From: Paramoeba atlantica
Taxonomy: Eukaryota > Discosea
NCBI GenBank assembly: GCA_977017575.1
Contig: CDRNVI010000020.1
Location: 62,001-126,000 of the forward strand
DNA: 64,000 nt
Reading direction: 5' to 3'
Made by a program: the position numbers and the translations under genes
Notes under the pieces: generated by a model
Told to the model about the DNA's origin: nothing
Seen by the model: the letters and a program-made list of their open reading frames with translations, nothing else
The model's database searches: none
In this document: piece after piece, positions 19,524-29,022 of the stretch
Position numbering within the stretch: the first letter of the stretch is position 1
Layout of the letters: each line of letters starts with the position of its first letter

Positions 19524-20189
19524 ATGCTCCGCCCCACCCCTCCCCGCGCCCTCTACTCCCGCTACCCCACCTCCTCCTCCACCTACCCCTACCCCGAGCC
19601 CTTCACCCACACCCCCTACGCCACCCCCTACACCCCCACCACCCCCCCCACCTGGCCCCCCTGGATGGACAAAGGGGTGGACGGCACCGGCCACGGCATC
19701 GGGCTCTACCGCAGCCACCCCCTAAGCAAGACCCTCCGCGGGAACCTCTCCCGGTCCCGGGACCACATCCCGGGGTACATCCGCAAGATGGTCCAGGGCG
19801 TCGCCCACCCCTCCGGGAACAAGTACATCCGGGCCGGGAAGCGCGTCCCCGACCCGCGGCGGTTCCCCTTCGTCACCGGGCGCCCCAGCGCGCTGACCCG
19901 GTGGGTGGGGGTGGAGCCCGAGGTGGTGCGCCGGTTCGAGCGGATGGCCCCAGCAGCCCGCAGCGGGGGGCGACCCCCCGAGGGGTGGTACAAACCCTAT
20001 GTGGCGTTGCAGGAGATGGGGATGGTGGGGGAGAGGGGGGGAGGGGGGAAGGAGGGGGAGGAAAAGGAGGAGGTAAAGGGGAAGGAAAAATCCTCCGTGC
20101 TTTCGTTTGCGAGTGGGTTGTTTCAACGGACCTCGGTGGAGACGGGGGGGAGTAAACCGTTAAGGAAACGGTTGTTTTTTAGTAGGTAG
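19524..20189 (+). CDS. Basic protein of unknown function (221 aa), possibly mitochondrial
   Basis: Not recognised. Residues 1-48 are Pro/Tyr/Thr-rich with almost no acidic residues and could be a targeting region. The middle (about 50-165) is Arg/Gly/Pro-rich and compact, with 'RDHIPGYIRKMVQG' and 'RAGKRVPDPRRFPFV', the kind of sequence seen in ribosomal or RNA-binding proteins. The end is Lys/Glu-rich. The gene is extremely GC-rich, unlike the AT-rich sequence before it. The first ATG follows a long C/T tract. A mitochondrial ribosomal protein is a guess only. A Gly-rich frame on the opposite strand is its shadow. Confidence 0.6.
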   Translation: MLRPTPPRALYSRYPTSSSTYPYPEPFTHTPYATPYTPTTPPTWPPWMDKGVDGTGHGIGLYRSHPLSKTLRGNLSRSRDHIPGYIRKMVQGVAHPSGNKYIRAGKRVPDPRRFPFVTGRPSALTRWVGVEPEVVRRFERMAPAARSGGRPPEGWYKPYVALQEMGMVGERGGGGKEGEEKEEVKGKEKSSVLSFASGLFQRTSVETGGSKPLRKRLFFSR

Positions 20190-20416
20190 TGCAGGGGGTG
20201 TACTGGATATAGGGTGGGACGAGGTTTCGTTTCGGTACCATGGGAAAGTTTGTAGGGTACCATGGGAAAGTGTCTGGGAAATGCTATCAGAACAGGACAC
20301 CGTAGTGTCCTGTTCATCGACTGTATTCTACCTGTTTATCCCTTAGCATGTTATCTACATCTTTCCCATAAGCATCACTCTCGCCCTTTTACACTCCTAC
20401 TCACTTCTATTTTTCC

Positions 20417-21343
20417 ATGTGGACTGCGGGGGCGAAACTTTTCTCCACAATTTGGGTCGCCGAGCAGCTTACTTTCTGTGCCTACCACCACAACTCGTAC
20501 GCCGCCCTCCCCGCCGCGCTGCGCTCCGATAAGCCCAACCTCATGCGAGACTGTTTTCTCACCTCACCCCAGCAGCTCTATCCCACCCCGCTGACTCTTC
20601 TCCAGTGTGTCAGCGTGTATGACTTGTTTTCACACTGTCTGGTTGGGGTGACCACAGCTCCTGTACTTGTCGCGCGGCTAGGCGTGGCTCATGTCACGGG
20701 GTTGTTTCTCTGTGCGGGATGGGTAGCCTCCGGGGCCTATCTCTGGGAGAGCGCCCGTGACAGCGCAAAAAATGCCACAAAGTTCGATGCCTCCTCGAGT
20801 TCCGGAGCCGCTCTGTGTGCGTTGTGTGTTGCGTGGTTGGGATCGGGGGGTAATGTGCAGAGAAAAGGAGAAAGTTCTTCGTTTTCGTTTTTTGTAAAAG
20901 AGTTAGCAGGGTGTAAAAGGATAGGAGAGGGGTTGAGTAGAATACGAGCCCGGGGAGCTCCATGGGTGCGCTCTCTTTTTATCACAAGAGGGGGGAGGGC
21001 GTCTGTGGTGGCGGCGACGTATCTCACCTATAAAGTGTTTGAGGAGTATTTCTGGACCCCTCGGGTGTATCGACAGCGCACTCACACAGCAACGGAGGAC
21101 AAAAGTCGTAAGGAGGGCAGATCGTTTTTTGATATACCCTCTGATTTCATGATGAATTATACCCCACAGGAGCGTGTGATAGATATGGATCCGTTTGAAA
21201 CCAAGTATCGCCAAGTGACACCCCAGCTACATGATTGGGGCGTTTCCGGGGGGATATTGGTAGGGATACTCTACAACACATTGATCATGGGACTGCGAAG
21301 AGACCGCGAGAAAATTAACCTCTTGTTTCGCAGTTTGACTTAG
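20417..21343 (+). CDS. Catalytically inactive rhomboid-like membrane protein, TimRhom/PARL type (308 aa)
   Basis: Rhomboids are intramembrane serine proteases; some inactive relatives serve in protein transport. Here 'YDLFSHCLVGVTT' (about 73) sits at the family's H-x-x-x-N helix, 'VAHVTGLFLCAGWVASGAYL' (about 90) at the next one, 'DASSSSGAALCAL' (about 126) at the G-A-S-G serine motif, and 'HDWGVSGGILVGILYN' (about 280) where PARL has H-A-A-H-L-G-G-A-L-F-G. The glycine before the serine and the catalytic histidine are both absent, so proteolysis is unlikely. Trypanosomes have two such proteins, TimRhom I and II, in their single mitochondrial TIM translocase; membership in that group is inferred from layout. 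A hydrophilic loop of about 100 residues separates the last two helices, and the gene is GC-rich. Confidence 0.6.
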   Translation: MWTAGAKLFSTIWVAEQLTFCAYHHNSYAALPAALRSDKPNLMRDCFLTSPQQLYPTPLTLLQCVSVYDLFSHCLVGVTTAPVLVARLGVAHVTGLFLCAGWVASGAYLWESARDSAKNATKFDASSSSGAALCALCVAWLGSGGNVQRKGESSSFSFFVKELAGCKRIGEGLSRIRARGAPWVRSLFITRGGRASVVAATYLTYKVFEEYFWTPRVYRQRTHTATEDKSRKEGRSFFDIPSDFMMNYTPQERVIDMDPFETKYRQVTPQLHDWGVSGGILVGILYNTLIMGLRRDREKINLLFRSLT

Positions 21344-21578
21344 TCTGTGTGCGGTAACGATTAGTAGTCCGTGGTCTACTATTACTACTCGTAGGAAAGG
21401 CAGGAGGATTGCTGAATAGGGCGTATGCCATTTTGAGTCATGCAATTATTACCACCTGAACTATTCTATTTGCACTGTACAATTCTTTTCAAGCTTTATT
21501 GGCTTGGTATTTGTTGTATTTCCGAGGAGTCCAATTTGGTACCCGTGTTTCTTTTTATTGTTGTTTCGTAAAAAAAAT

Positions 21579-22352
21579 ATGTCCGACGTGACATCTGTGA
21601 ATCTCAGAAGTTATCGTGTACGAGGATCGAAATTGCCGCTGGAATATGAACTTTCTTCCCTATTGAGGTATGTAGATCACACACAAGAGTCATGGAACAC
21701 TACACAGCAAGGCTGTCAGTGGAAAGGGGTGCTTTGCTGCGAAGAAGGCGTTCCATTTGAAATCTCGTGGAATAACTTTGGATTAAGCGGACGGCTTTTG
21801 TGGGAATATCTCCCTCTTACTTTGTTCGAATTAGATCTAAGTTTTAATGAGCTCAAGCAGGCGCTTCCCCTTGAGCTAATGCCGCGCTCTCTTCAGGATT
21901 TGTATGTAACTTCAAACAACTTTGCGGATAGTCTATCTTTACAGCATTTACCAGAAGACATTCACAATTTTAATGCGTCTTGGAATAACTTTTCTAGGAT
22001 AGTGGGGTTAAGCGAAACTCCTGTTGGTCTAATATGGCTCTCGGTGCGTAAAAATGACTTACGAGGAAATCTTGATTTGACATTATTAACTTCGCTACAA
22101 TCTCTTCTTCTGGACAGTAACCAGCTGGAGGGAACTCTTGATTTTGGTTCGCTGCCTTCTGAGATGAGGTGCTTACACCTTCACAAAAATAGATTTAATG
22201 AGATACGAAACATTGAATGTTTAGAAGGGATAAAAGGCACCGTGAACATAAGCAAAAACTACATTCCATTGCCCAAATTTCTGCCTGATTTACTTTCTCG
22301 TCTTACCACGTGCTCCCTTGAAATTTTACCACAGAATGCTGAAGTCATGTAA
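21579..22352 (+). CDS. Leucine-rich-repeat protein 1 (257 aa)
   Basis: It has an N-terminal cap of the plant/kinetoplastid type, with 'WNTTQQGCQWKGVLC' near residues 43-57, then about six LRRs of 22-24 residues such as 'LTLFELDLSFNELKQAL' and 'LIWLSVRKNDLRGNLDL'. This style of repeat, with 'L(P/T)..L..L.L..N.L.G', is common in kinetoplastid LRR proteins, many of them surface proteins. No signal peptide or membrane anchor is seen when translation begins at the ATG 21579. The frame upstream would add a hydrophobic stretch ('IWYPCFFLLLF') but has no ATG. It is a paralogue of the protein at 29023 and shares 'S-x-(R/K)-V-R-G-(S/A)' and 'EY(E/Q)' before the cap. Confidence 0.75.
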   Translation: MSDVTSVNLRSYRVRGSKLPLEYELSSLLRYVDHTQESWNTTQQGCQWKGVLCCEEGVPFEISWNNFGLSGRLLWEYLPLTLFELDLSFNELKQALPLELMPRSLQDLYVTSNNFADSLSLQHLPEDIHNFNASWNNFSRIVGLSETPVGLIWLSVRKNDLRGNLDLTLLTSLQSLLLDSNQLEGTLDFGSLPSEMRCLHLHKNRFNEIRNIECLEGIKGTVNISKNYIPLPKFLPDLLSRLTTCSLEILPQNAEVM

Positions 22353-23984
22353 GCTGCGCTGTTCGTTTGCAATGTTCAAAAAAGAACTAAATACCTCTGC
22401 AGAAGTTAGCACATCCACAGCGCAACCAGTATTGTATGTGAGGTACTGGAGGAAATCTTAAGGAGCAATAGGAGAACAATCCTCAATAATAGGAGAACAA
22501 TCCTCGTAGCTATCAAAAATTGTCAACAGATACTTCGGGAGTTCCACGAAGAAAAAATGATTGTTAAAAAACAGCACCGCAATAGTGAATCGGGAAAATC
22601 TGACTAAACCTCGCTAAAAATAATCCCTAAAAAAAGCTAAAAATAATCGAATCTTTCTGTGCTCCGAAGGGAGTAGACGGTATGCGCGCAATACATTTTC
22701 GCACAATGTATCAACAGCATTAGTCGTAAGAAAGCGCTTTCGACCGCGTAATCGTTTCCACTGTTTATCGTGTAGTCGGACGTGTTTTCCAGGCTATTTT
22801 CTACCACAATGACTTCTTGTGTTACAGATGGGTTTTCTCCTTTCGAAATTGGGGACGGTGAGACCGCATGTGCAGGAAAAAAGTCTTAATCCTTAAGACT
22901 TGACTTAATCCAAGGGTACTCAGTCGAAGATCGCAAAATATAGGGTTGTGCGACTTTAATAAGTGCTTTGGTTCTTTGCCCATACACGTGCGTGTGCGTC
23001 CTTAACCCACTGCAACACCTTCTGAACACTATTTCGAAGTCGCCACGCGCTTAGCAGTTCTTTGTCTTGAAGCTTGAGTAATCAAGTAAAAATCTTGGAA
23101 TTGCATTGCCTTCGTACACGCCCCCCCGGGGGTATCGTCTGTTGATCACTATTCGTCCCGGAGAACAATGCGTCTCGGAAAAATATCTTTGATTAATAGC
23201 GAGACGAAAGACCCAAAAATGCTTGTATTTTTTTGGGCCGCGCCATTCCCAGCAATCTTCTACAACGTGACGTTGTTGATCGCTAGCCATGCGTCAGAAC
23301 TCGTCAGAGAGAATATCCTTTGTCACTTTAGAAATAACGCGCAGCCGTGCTCTTTTTGCCAAAATAGATTGCGTCTACGACAATGCGCTTCACTTCGTTT
23401 ACGATACGAGGAGTTTAAAAATCAGAGTACTTCACGAGAGATAAGAGTGCAAAGAGCAATAAATATAGGAGAACGAAGCTTTATGTAGTATCGCATGCGT
23501 AAATACGGTGCCAAAGCAAATGAGGTTATCGCATATGTCTGCCAGTTCTCTAAAAGTGTGAAGGAACCATTCACACTTTGCAGAGCAATGTGAACAATCG
23601 TTTCTGGTTTGTCGCACAGTTTCGCACAAAGATCCGAAGGGGAAAAAGAGAGCTTATTATCATGAAGGAGCCGTGTTCTTTTACAGTGAAGTGGCTTGTA
23701 GGTTCTGAGTTCATTAACGCCTTCAGTGAAGCCTTCCAGTGTTTAGTGTGATGACTTCATGCCTCGGGATTATGGACCGATTATGTATACCATTGTTAAA
23801 AACTCTTGGAAAGAATGTTAGGAATACTGTAGTTTTTCCAAGTCAGTGCATCCGCTAGCGTTTGTGGACGATATATGGGTCAACTTTCTGGCTTGCTTCT
23901 CCTGCAGCATAAGAAATTTTGAGGGGGGGGGGGAAATCGCGCGTAGAACGCGCATCTCTTCTGCTCTCATAGAGAAAGGGGAAT
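22353..23984. other. Gene-free region between the LRR paralogues, first part
   Basis: No gene is supported. 'ataggagaacaatcctc' is repeated directly at about 22470 and 22488. Small open frames around 23051-23488 on both strands have no recognisable domain. A G-run at 23922-23931 resembles MITE ends. Confidence 0.5.
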
Positions 23985-24200
23985 TGGCCATTTTTTCAGG
24001 TATGTTGAGTCATCCAAATGGCTAGATGAACTTTGCCCTCTTGCGTAATCAGACTCGTGTCCTCTACTCGTTGTTTCAGCAGATCGCCAGGTCGCTGACC
24101 GGAAATCCAGTACACTGCTATGAAGGCCCTTTAGTGATCTGTTAGATGGGACAATCTCTTGAACGCTCTGACTTCGTCTAGAGTAATGGGGTTTGCTCTG
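23985..24200 (-). pseudogene. Tyrosine-recombinase core fragment, fossil
   Basis: A minus-strand fragment containing 'SGQRPGDLLKQRVEDTS', which looks like the first catalytic-arginine box of tyrosine recombinases of Crypton or DIRS/Ngaro/VIPER type. It is broken, short and old. No reverse transcriptase or other part of such an element is seen next to it. Confidence 0.5.
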
Positions 24201-24564
24201 AGTGCTGGAGTTGCTCGCTTCGTCATTGCCTTTTTTAGCGCCTCCATCTTTGCTCCATTTTGCGTCACACCTGGCAGCTCGCACTCGTTCTGCTAATGGC
24301 AGAGGTACTAGACGACGGTTTGCCCTTTCACGTTCTCTCGACCATCGCAAAAACATGGGGTTGAGCCACTGGACAAATTCAAAAAAACTCCTCATGCAGA
24401 GACCGGAGTACATCGGAAAGGGAAGACTGACCTTCGACTGTCATGATAGGAGACTTAATTGTTGTAGACTAAAATATATTTGCAGTCTACACCAACACGG
24501 TATAGTTGATTTTTTACACTACAAAAAATTTACGAGTAAAATAACTTTTTCTTTTCTTTGTCAG

Positions 24565-24825
24565 AATTTTTGTTTTTTTTGTCTTCCCAAAATTTTCGGA
24601 AATTTCGAACTTATCGGGTCCCTCCTGCGCGTACCAGGGGGGGGAACCCATCGCCGCGGCACACTCTAACACTTCGCTGCGTTGCTTTTCCAAAAGAAAA
24701 TTTCAAGAAAGTGCGTATGCCCCCCCTGGACCTGCCTCCCCATGGATCCCCATGGATCCCCATTTTTTTATTTTGTTTTTCAATTTTGGACCACCGGAAT
24801 TCCCCTTTTTTTTTCTTCTATTAAT
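24565..24825 (+). repeat. Repeat family A, copy 2
   Basis: It shares with copy 3 the blocks 'ttcggaaatttcgaac', 'cctcctgcgcgtaccagg', 'catcgccgcggcacactc' and the C-rich core 'ccccccctggacc', then 'ttttggaccaccgga' and a T-rich end near 24825. The C-rich array is short here, and the 3' block beyond 'cttctatta' is missing. Confidence 0.7.
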
Positions 24826-25799
24826 TATTTAAAGGCTTATTTTAATTATTTCGCGATCGTCTCCATCTTTGGCCTCCGCGTTCTCAACATTATCGTCTAC
24901 AAACGAAGTGGCTGATATAGAGCTCACTTCAACATCGCTAACTACATAAAAATTTGCATCTTTTACTTTTTCTTTGTGCACATCTATCTGGAGTGCAAAC
25001 AAGTTGTCCACGAGAGAAACGAGCTCGATACTCAAAGGCATGGAATAAGGACTTTTTATGAAACTTTACAAAGCCAAAACTAATGTGAATAATAAAAATG
25101 TGGGTATAAAAAAATAGGTCGAAGTTTTTTCGAGTTGAGCGATTTTACAATCCTTCTAGATTGGTATTGACAAAAGAGAAGACATTGACTTATTTAAACA
25201 AAGCCATTCGGAGACATTTATAGAAAAGAAGAGTTTACGGCTCAAATTGTGGTACACCAGGTTGACAAAAGGTGTGATACACTTATAGAGTTCTGTAGGG
25301 TATAGATACTGTATGGACACCACATGAACGAGAGAAATGGGAAATTGAAAGCACGAATTGCCCTTATTTCAGCCTCAGAAGATGAGCTGATGAAATACAA
25401 GATGAAATACAAAGATTTGAGTATTTGGAGTTCCCTTCAAAACTTTTAAAAATTAGGGGAAAAAAGGGAACTTTGACCAAAAATGTGAATAATAACTGTC
25501 TTAATTATTTTAGTAGCTTCGTTAAACGTTAAAACTCACTCATGATGCACGCTTCGAGCTGAAAACTATCTCCGCGTTTAACAAAGCCACTAAAAAAGAA
25601 AAATCGTCAAAAGATCATGAATAATCTATTTTTTGGGGTAAAAAAGCCCGATTTTTAGGCGAAAATCGCGAAATTTTAACCCGAATTTGGGTAGTTTTTG
25701 AGACCTTACCAGTAGGATTAGGAGGCGAATCTGACGAAAAAAAAGGCCGTAGAATGGTAGCTGAGGTCCTAAACTCTCGAAATACGTTTTAGGAGTCGA
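24826..25799. other. AT-rich gene-free stretch
   Basis: An acidic 70-codon minus-strand frame from ATG (24829-25041) is the only candidate; it is not recognised and may be debris. The remainder is AT-rich with no signal. Confidence 0.5.
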
Positions 25800-26232
25800 T
25801 TTTGAAAAAATAATATTTTTTTTGGGGGGGTCATTTTTTTCTTTTGGTCATCCAAAAATTTCGGAAATTTCAACCTTGTCGAACCCCTCCTGCGCATACC
25901 GGGGGGGTCACCCCCAGGTGGGGGTGGGGGTGGAAAATCATCGCCGCGGCATACTCTAAAACTTTCCTGCGCTCGATTTTGAAAAACAATAAATTCGCGA
26001 CCTATACCCCCCTCCCTGGACACCCCCTGGACGCCCCCCCTGGACCCCCCCTGGACCCCCCCCTGGACCCCCCCCCTGGACCCCCCCCTGGACCCCCCCC
26101 TGGACCCTCCCCTGGACCCCCCCCCCTGGACCCCCCCCTGGACCCCCTGGACCCCCCATTTTTTTCAATTTTTTTCTGGACCACCGGAGCCCCCTTTATA
26201 TTTTTTTCTTCTATTACAGTGAAGTATTCAAA
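25800..26232 (+). repeat. Repeat family A, copy 3 (interrupted), with long CCCCTGGAC array
   Basis: The 5' part matches copy 2 and the 3' part copy 1. The C-rich array at 26015-26157 has about eleven units of 'ccccccctggac' type. The repeat is broken after 'cttctattacagtgaagtat' by inserted mobile DNA and resumes at about 27195 with 'ctgtttttgttcactttttt' and 'cggtagttatacaacc', ending near 27290. Confidence 0.7.
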
Positions 26233-26247
26233 TACGAGTGGATTATA

Positions 26248-26885
26248 AACCCCGCGTCATGAAAAGTGACCCCCCACTTTTTTTTCGTACAAGTGTCCGT
26301 TTGAGCTGATTTTTGTTGCATTTTGCAGATCTCAACACAAGGACTTTGCGCGTGAAGAAACGAAACAAAAAGAAGCGAATACGTATATTTTATTGAAGAA
26401 TTACCATTTTTTCACTTTTTCGCCTTTCAATCTTATACACTCCTTAAGGCGTGAGTCAAAGCTTAAGACCGTTTTGTCGATCACATTTTGAGACAAGCGA
26501 GACCACGCTTTGCGTACACATCGGATGAGTGAAGGCTTATCCGATGGGGTCTGTTCGTCCACCGCCCCTTGGACCATAGATCAGACGTTTTCTATTGGGG
26601 AAAGATCTGGTGAGTTGGGGGGCCAATTTTTCAGAAGTTCACTCATTGCGCTTTCAATGTACTCCTTTGAGGCACGAGCAGTGTGTGCCGTTGCCCCATC
26701 TTGCTGAAAAATACGATTAGGGGGGAAATCTACCTCTTTTAATGTTTCTATGTACGTCTCACTTGTAATAGATGTGTCATTTTGTAGAATTACCAAGTAC
26801 CTCCACCCCACCCCTACAGCACCCCAAACTTGGCATCTTGGTGCCCAACGTACTTTTTGACGCGGGGCTGCTTTTTGACCGCGCC
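26248..26885 (-). pseudogene. Tc1/mariner element, copy a, truncated
   Basis: It begins after TA with 'aaccccgcgtcatgaaaagt', the same terminal repeat as copy c, and contains the 3' half of the transposase on the minus strand: 'IFQQDGATAHTARASKEY' and 'NWPPNSPDLSPIENV', the second and third catalytic regions, with 35 residues between Asp and Glu. The Trp codon after 'IENV' in copy c is TGA here. The 5' half of the gene and the other terminal repeat are missing; the copy stops at 26885 where an AT-rich inverted-repeat sequence begins. The 15 bases 'tacgagtggattata' occur on both sides of the whole insertion (26233-26247 and 27081-27095). Confidence 0.85.
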
Positions 26886-27172
26886 TTACGGTTATTTTTA
26901 ATTACGGTTATTTTTAATTAAGATTATTTTTAGCCCCGAAACAAAATACTTTTTTTCATGTCTATCACCATCGACCTCACTTTCATACGAAGCACAAACC
27001 TTTATAATATGATAACAGACGAATCCAATGGCTTAGGTGCTTAAAAGTTACTCAAAAAGTGTGTTCAAAAATTATTAATTTACGAGTGGATTATATTACG
27101 GTTAATTTAATTAAGATTAATTTTAGCCAAAAATAACCTTAAAAGCGTAATTAAATAATACCGTAATTAAAT
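26884..27172. repeat. AT-rich palindromic elements with 'TTACGGTTA' ends
   Basis: 'ttacggttatttttaattac' at 26884 and 'ttacggttaatttaatta' at 27096 are the same terminal sequence; the second copy closes on itself at about 27172 with '...taattaaataataccgtaa', making an 80-base near-palindrome. The first copy has no clear partner. Probably MITE remnants. Confidence 0.5.
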
Positions 27173-27194
27173 ATAACACTGTATATTACTGGGT

Positions 27195-27290
27195 TCCTCT
27201 TTACAGTTTCGCTGTTTTTGTTCACTTTTTTTTTTCAATAATCGAGGGTAGAGCGGTAGTTATACAACCGCCACAATTGGTACCATAATA
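27195..27290 (+). repeat. Repeat family A, copy 3, 3' end
   Basis: Continuation of the 25800 copy after the inserted DNA: 'tttcgctgtttttgttcact', 'caataatcgagggtagagcg' and 'gtagttatacaaccgcc'. The same block ends copy 1 at 6562 and stands alone at 39928-39990. Confidence 0.7.
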
Positions 27291-27681
27291 AAGGTTTGGA
27301 CCTACGACGACTGTATGCGAGGTGACGCTTCGCGAGGATGGGATTGCAAAGTTAATCCTCGACCTCATCATTTATCGTGGTGGATGGCTTGGTGCAGATA
27401 AAACGAAATTATGTGATGAAGTAAGCTCTCGAACTGCAATCAAAACAAGGCACATAGTAAAAGTTTATGACTTTTGAACACACAGCCAACATTTTTTTTC
27501 GTACAAATTTAACAAATAACAGTTTTTTTAGCGCAAAGTACATGCTGAATGTCACGCACAACTAACTGAGGATTTCCACATGGGACATTTTTCTCCGCCG
27601 CAGTCCTCATTAACAGCAGATTATTGCCCATTTCTGCCATATTCTGCCGATCACCACAGACGCATTCCCCCCTCTAAGTTA
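27291..27681. other. Gene-free stretch
   Basis: Nothing recognised between repeat A and the 744-bp MITE. Confidence 0.5.
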
Positions 27682-28425
27682 CAGGGCGGGATCAGCTTCA
27701 TCTGGGGATCTAAAGTTCGTATAACTTGGCCAATTTTAGAAAATAATAGCGCATTCAAGAGCTCTAGCATAGCTCTCTGGTGGAATATCGTTTCCCGCAT
27801 TCCTACTTAAAACGCATTTCGTCAAAAAAAATGATTTTTTGGTGTTACCAATTTTGCATTTTTTATTTTCGTTTATGGATTTTTCCTGTTTTTTCCCCTT
27901 TTATTGATCACTCATGCCCCAACGAAGGGTGCATTCGCGTTCTTCTCGAGAGAAAATCTCTGAAACCCATTTCTCACCCCCAGTAAACACAAAACTGAAA
28001 CAAAACAGAATGCTGTTAGTTGAAGATTTCGAGAAAACAGGGTAATTTTCTGAAACAGCTTTTTTTCATGTGCACGAAAGCAATGTGAAGTTGTGGGTGG
28101 AGCTGGCGAAGGTGGTTTCGTTGAACGCACATTAAAAAGTGTGCCAAACAGAATGAGGTTTGTTATAAAGAAGGAGGGGGGGGGCAACTATGGGTACTAG
28201 GTTTGTCTGCTCAATATTATGCCGAAAAGGAGAAATTTCATAAAAAACTTGCAATTGACGTTTTTCGCCCTCTTATCATTTTACGATACTGCTAATTATA
28301 CGGGAAACGATATATCTATATTCCACCAGAGGGCTATGTGAGAGCTCTCGAATGCGCTATTATTTTCCAAAATTGGCCAAGTATTAAAATTTTTAGACCC
28401 CCGCAGATCGAGCTCATCCCCCCTG
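27682..28425. mobile_element. 744-bp MITE, family C, with long terminal inverted repeats and TA duplication
   Basis: The left arm (27682-27790) and right arm (28316-28425) are inverted copies over about 105 bases, for example 'aaaataatagcgcattcaag' with 'ctcgaatgcgctattatttt', and end 'cagggcgggatc' / 'catcccccctg'. TA flanks both ends (27680-27681 and 28426-28427). The middle has no recognisable coding sequence. A fragment of one arm ('ggaaaataatagcgcatttc') recurs at 53145-53200, so the family is dispersed. It lies directly before a copy of the iPGAM leader. Confidence 0.75.
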
Positions 28426-28427
28426 TA

Positions 28428-28498
28428 TGTAGTAGCTTCACACAAGAACAACTCCCCACAAACTTCCAAATCCTTTTTTCTCTCTCACATTACGTTAC
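28428..28498 (+). repeat. Copy of the iPGAM gene leader
   Basis: 'gtagtagcttcacacaagaa' ... 'cacaaacttccaaatccttt' ... 'ttctctctcacatta' matches 42633-42699, immediately upstream of the phosphoglycerate mutase gene, with about three differences in 67 bases. Nothing of the coding region follows. It begins two bases after the 744-bp MITE ends. Confidence 0.8.
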
Positions 28499-28811
28499 AC
28501 TTTTCCGATCGGAGGTCGAGGCAGCTCAGACAATAACGCATGTCGCCCCGTAGGGGGTTAAACGAAGAACCGCAAAAGTCGCAGTCGCGTGCCTGGCTCT
28601 TCTGCTTGAGTTTGACGTCGAGGTCTGGCCTCACCTTCCTCAGCTCATCAGTGAAAAGCTGGCGTAGCTCCACCACGCCACTGCCGTCGTGGGGGCTGGG
28701 TTCACGACTTCGAGGGGTGGTAGAGGGTCCTCGGAGGGTCGTGTGTGTGGGGGAGTGGTTCCCGCCGGGTGAATCCTTGGAGCCCCGGTTTCGGTGTGCG
28801 CGACGAGTCAT
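28485..28811 (-). CDS. Small zinc-ribbon protein (108 aa), possibly transposon-derived
   Basis: From the ATG at 28811 the protein has a basic, Pro/Ser-rich first half (many Arg, Ser and Thr) and a C-terminal pair of C-x2-C knuckles, 'CDFCGSSFNPLRG' and 'YCLSCLDL', which would bind one zinc ion. No relative is known to me. It is the only minus-strand candidate host gene before 63 kb. A zinc-ribbon protein also occurs inside the 4.56-kb transposon (36374-36853), so a mobile origin is likely. Its last codons run into the copied iPGAM leader. It could also be chance, since the strand is GC-rich. Confidence 0.35.
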   Translation of the reverse strand: MTRRAHRNRGSKDSPGGNHSPTHTTLRGPSTTPRSREPSPHDGSGVVELRQLFTDELRKVRPDLDVKLKQKSQARDCDFCGSSFNPLRGDMRYCLSCLDLRSEKCNVM

Positions 28812-28892
28812 GGGCACAAATCTGGGGGAAGAAAAGAGATTAGAAAAGGAAAGAGGATTCTACAATTTTTCTCATATTTTTCTCATCTTTAG

Positions 28893-28953
28893 TACCCCCT
28901 CTTAATACGGACAAAGTCCAAAAATCTGCCTGTATTAAAGGGAGGGTCACAAT
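28893..28953. repeat. Short palindrome of the GTGACCCTCCC type
   Basis: 'taccccctcttaatacggac' and its inverse 'ctgtattaaagggagggtca' form a hairpin about 60 bases long, 70 bases before the second LRR gene. The arm resembles the MITE end at 31117-31137 ('ctgtgacccccctttaatat'). Confidence 0.6.
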
Positions 28954-29022
28954 ATTCCGGAAAAGCAGTCCTAATTTAAACAAAAAAAATTATTTGGCTT
29001 CTACTTTAGATTTCGGCCCAGG

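Noticed and set aside
19503-19718. Gly-rich minus-strand frame
   Set aside because: Complement of the Pro/Tyr-rich start of the plus-strand gene at 19524; low complexity, no independent signal.
24829-25041. Acidic 70-codon minus-strand frame from ATG
   Set aside because: Faint resemblance to the small protein at 36024-36311, too weak to call in AT-rich sequence.
26015-26157. Pro/Gly-rich or collagen-like protein frames over the CCCCTGGAC array
   Set aside because: Both strands and several frames are open only because the repeat has no stop codons. The array is part of a dispersed noncoding repeat.
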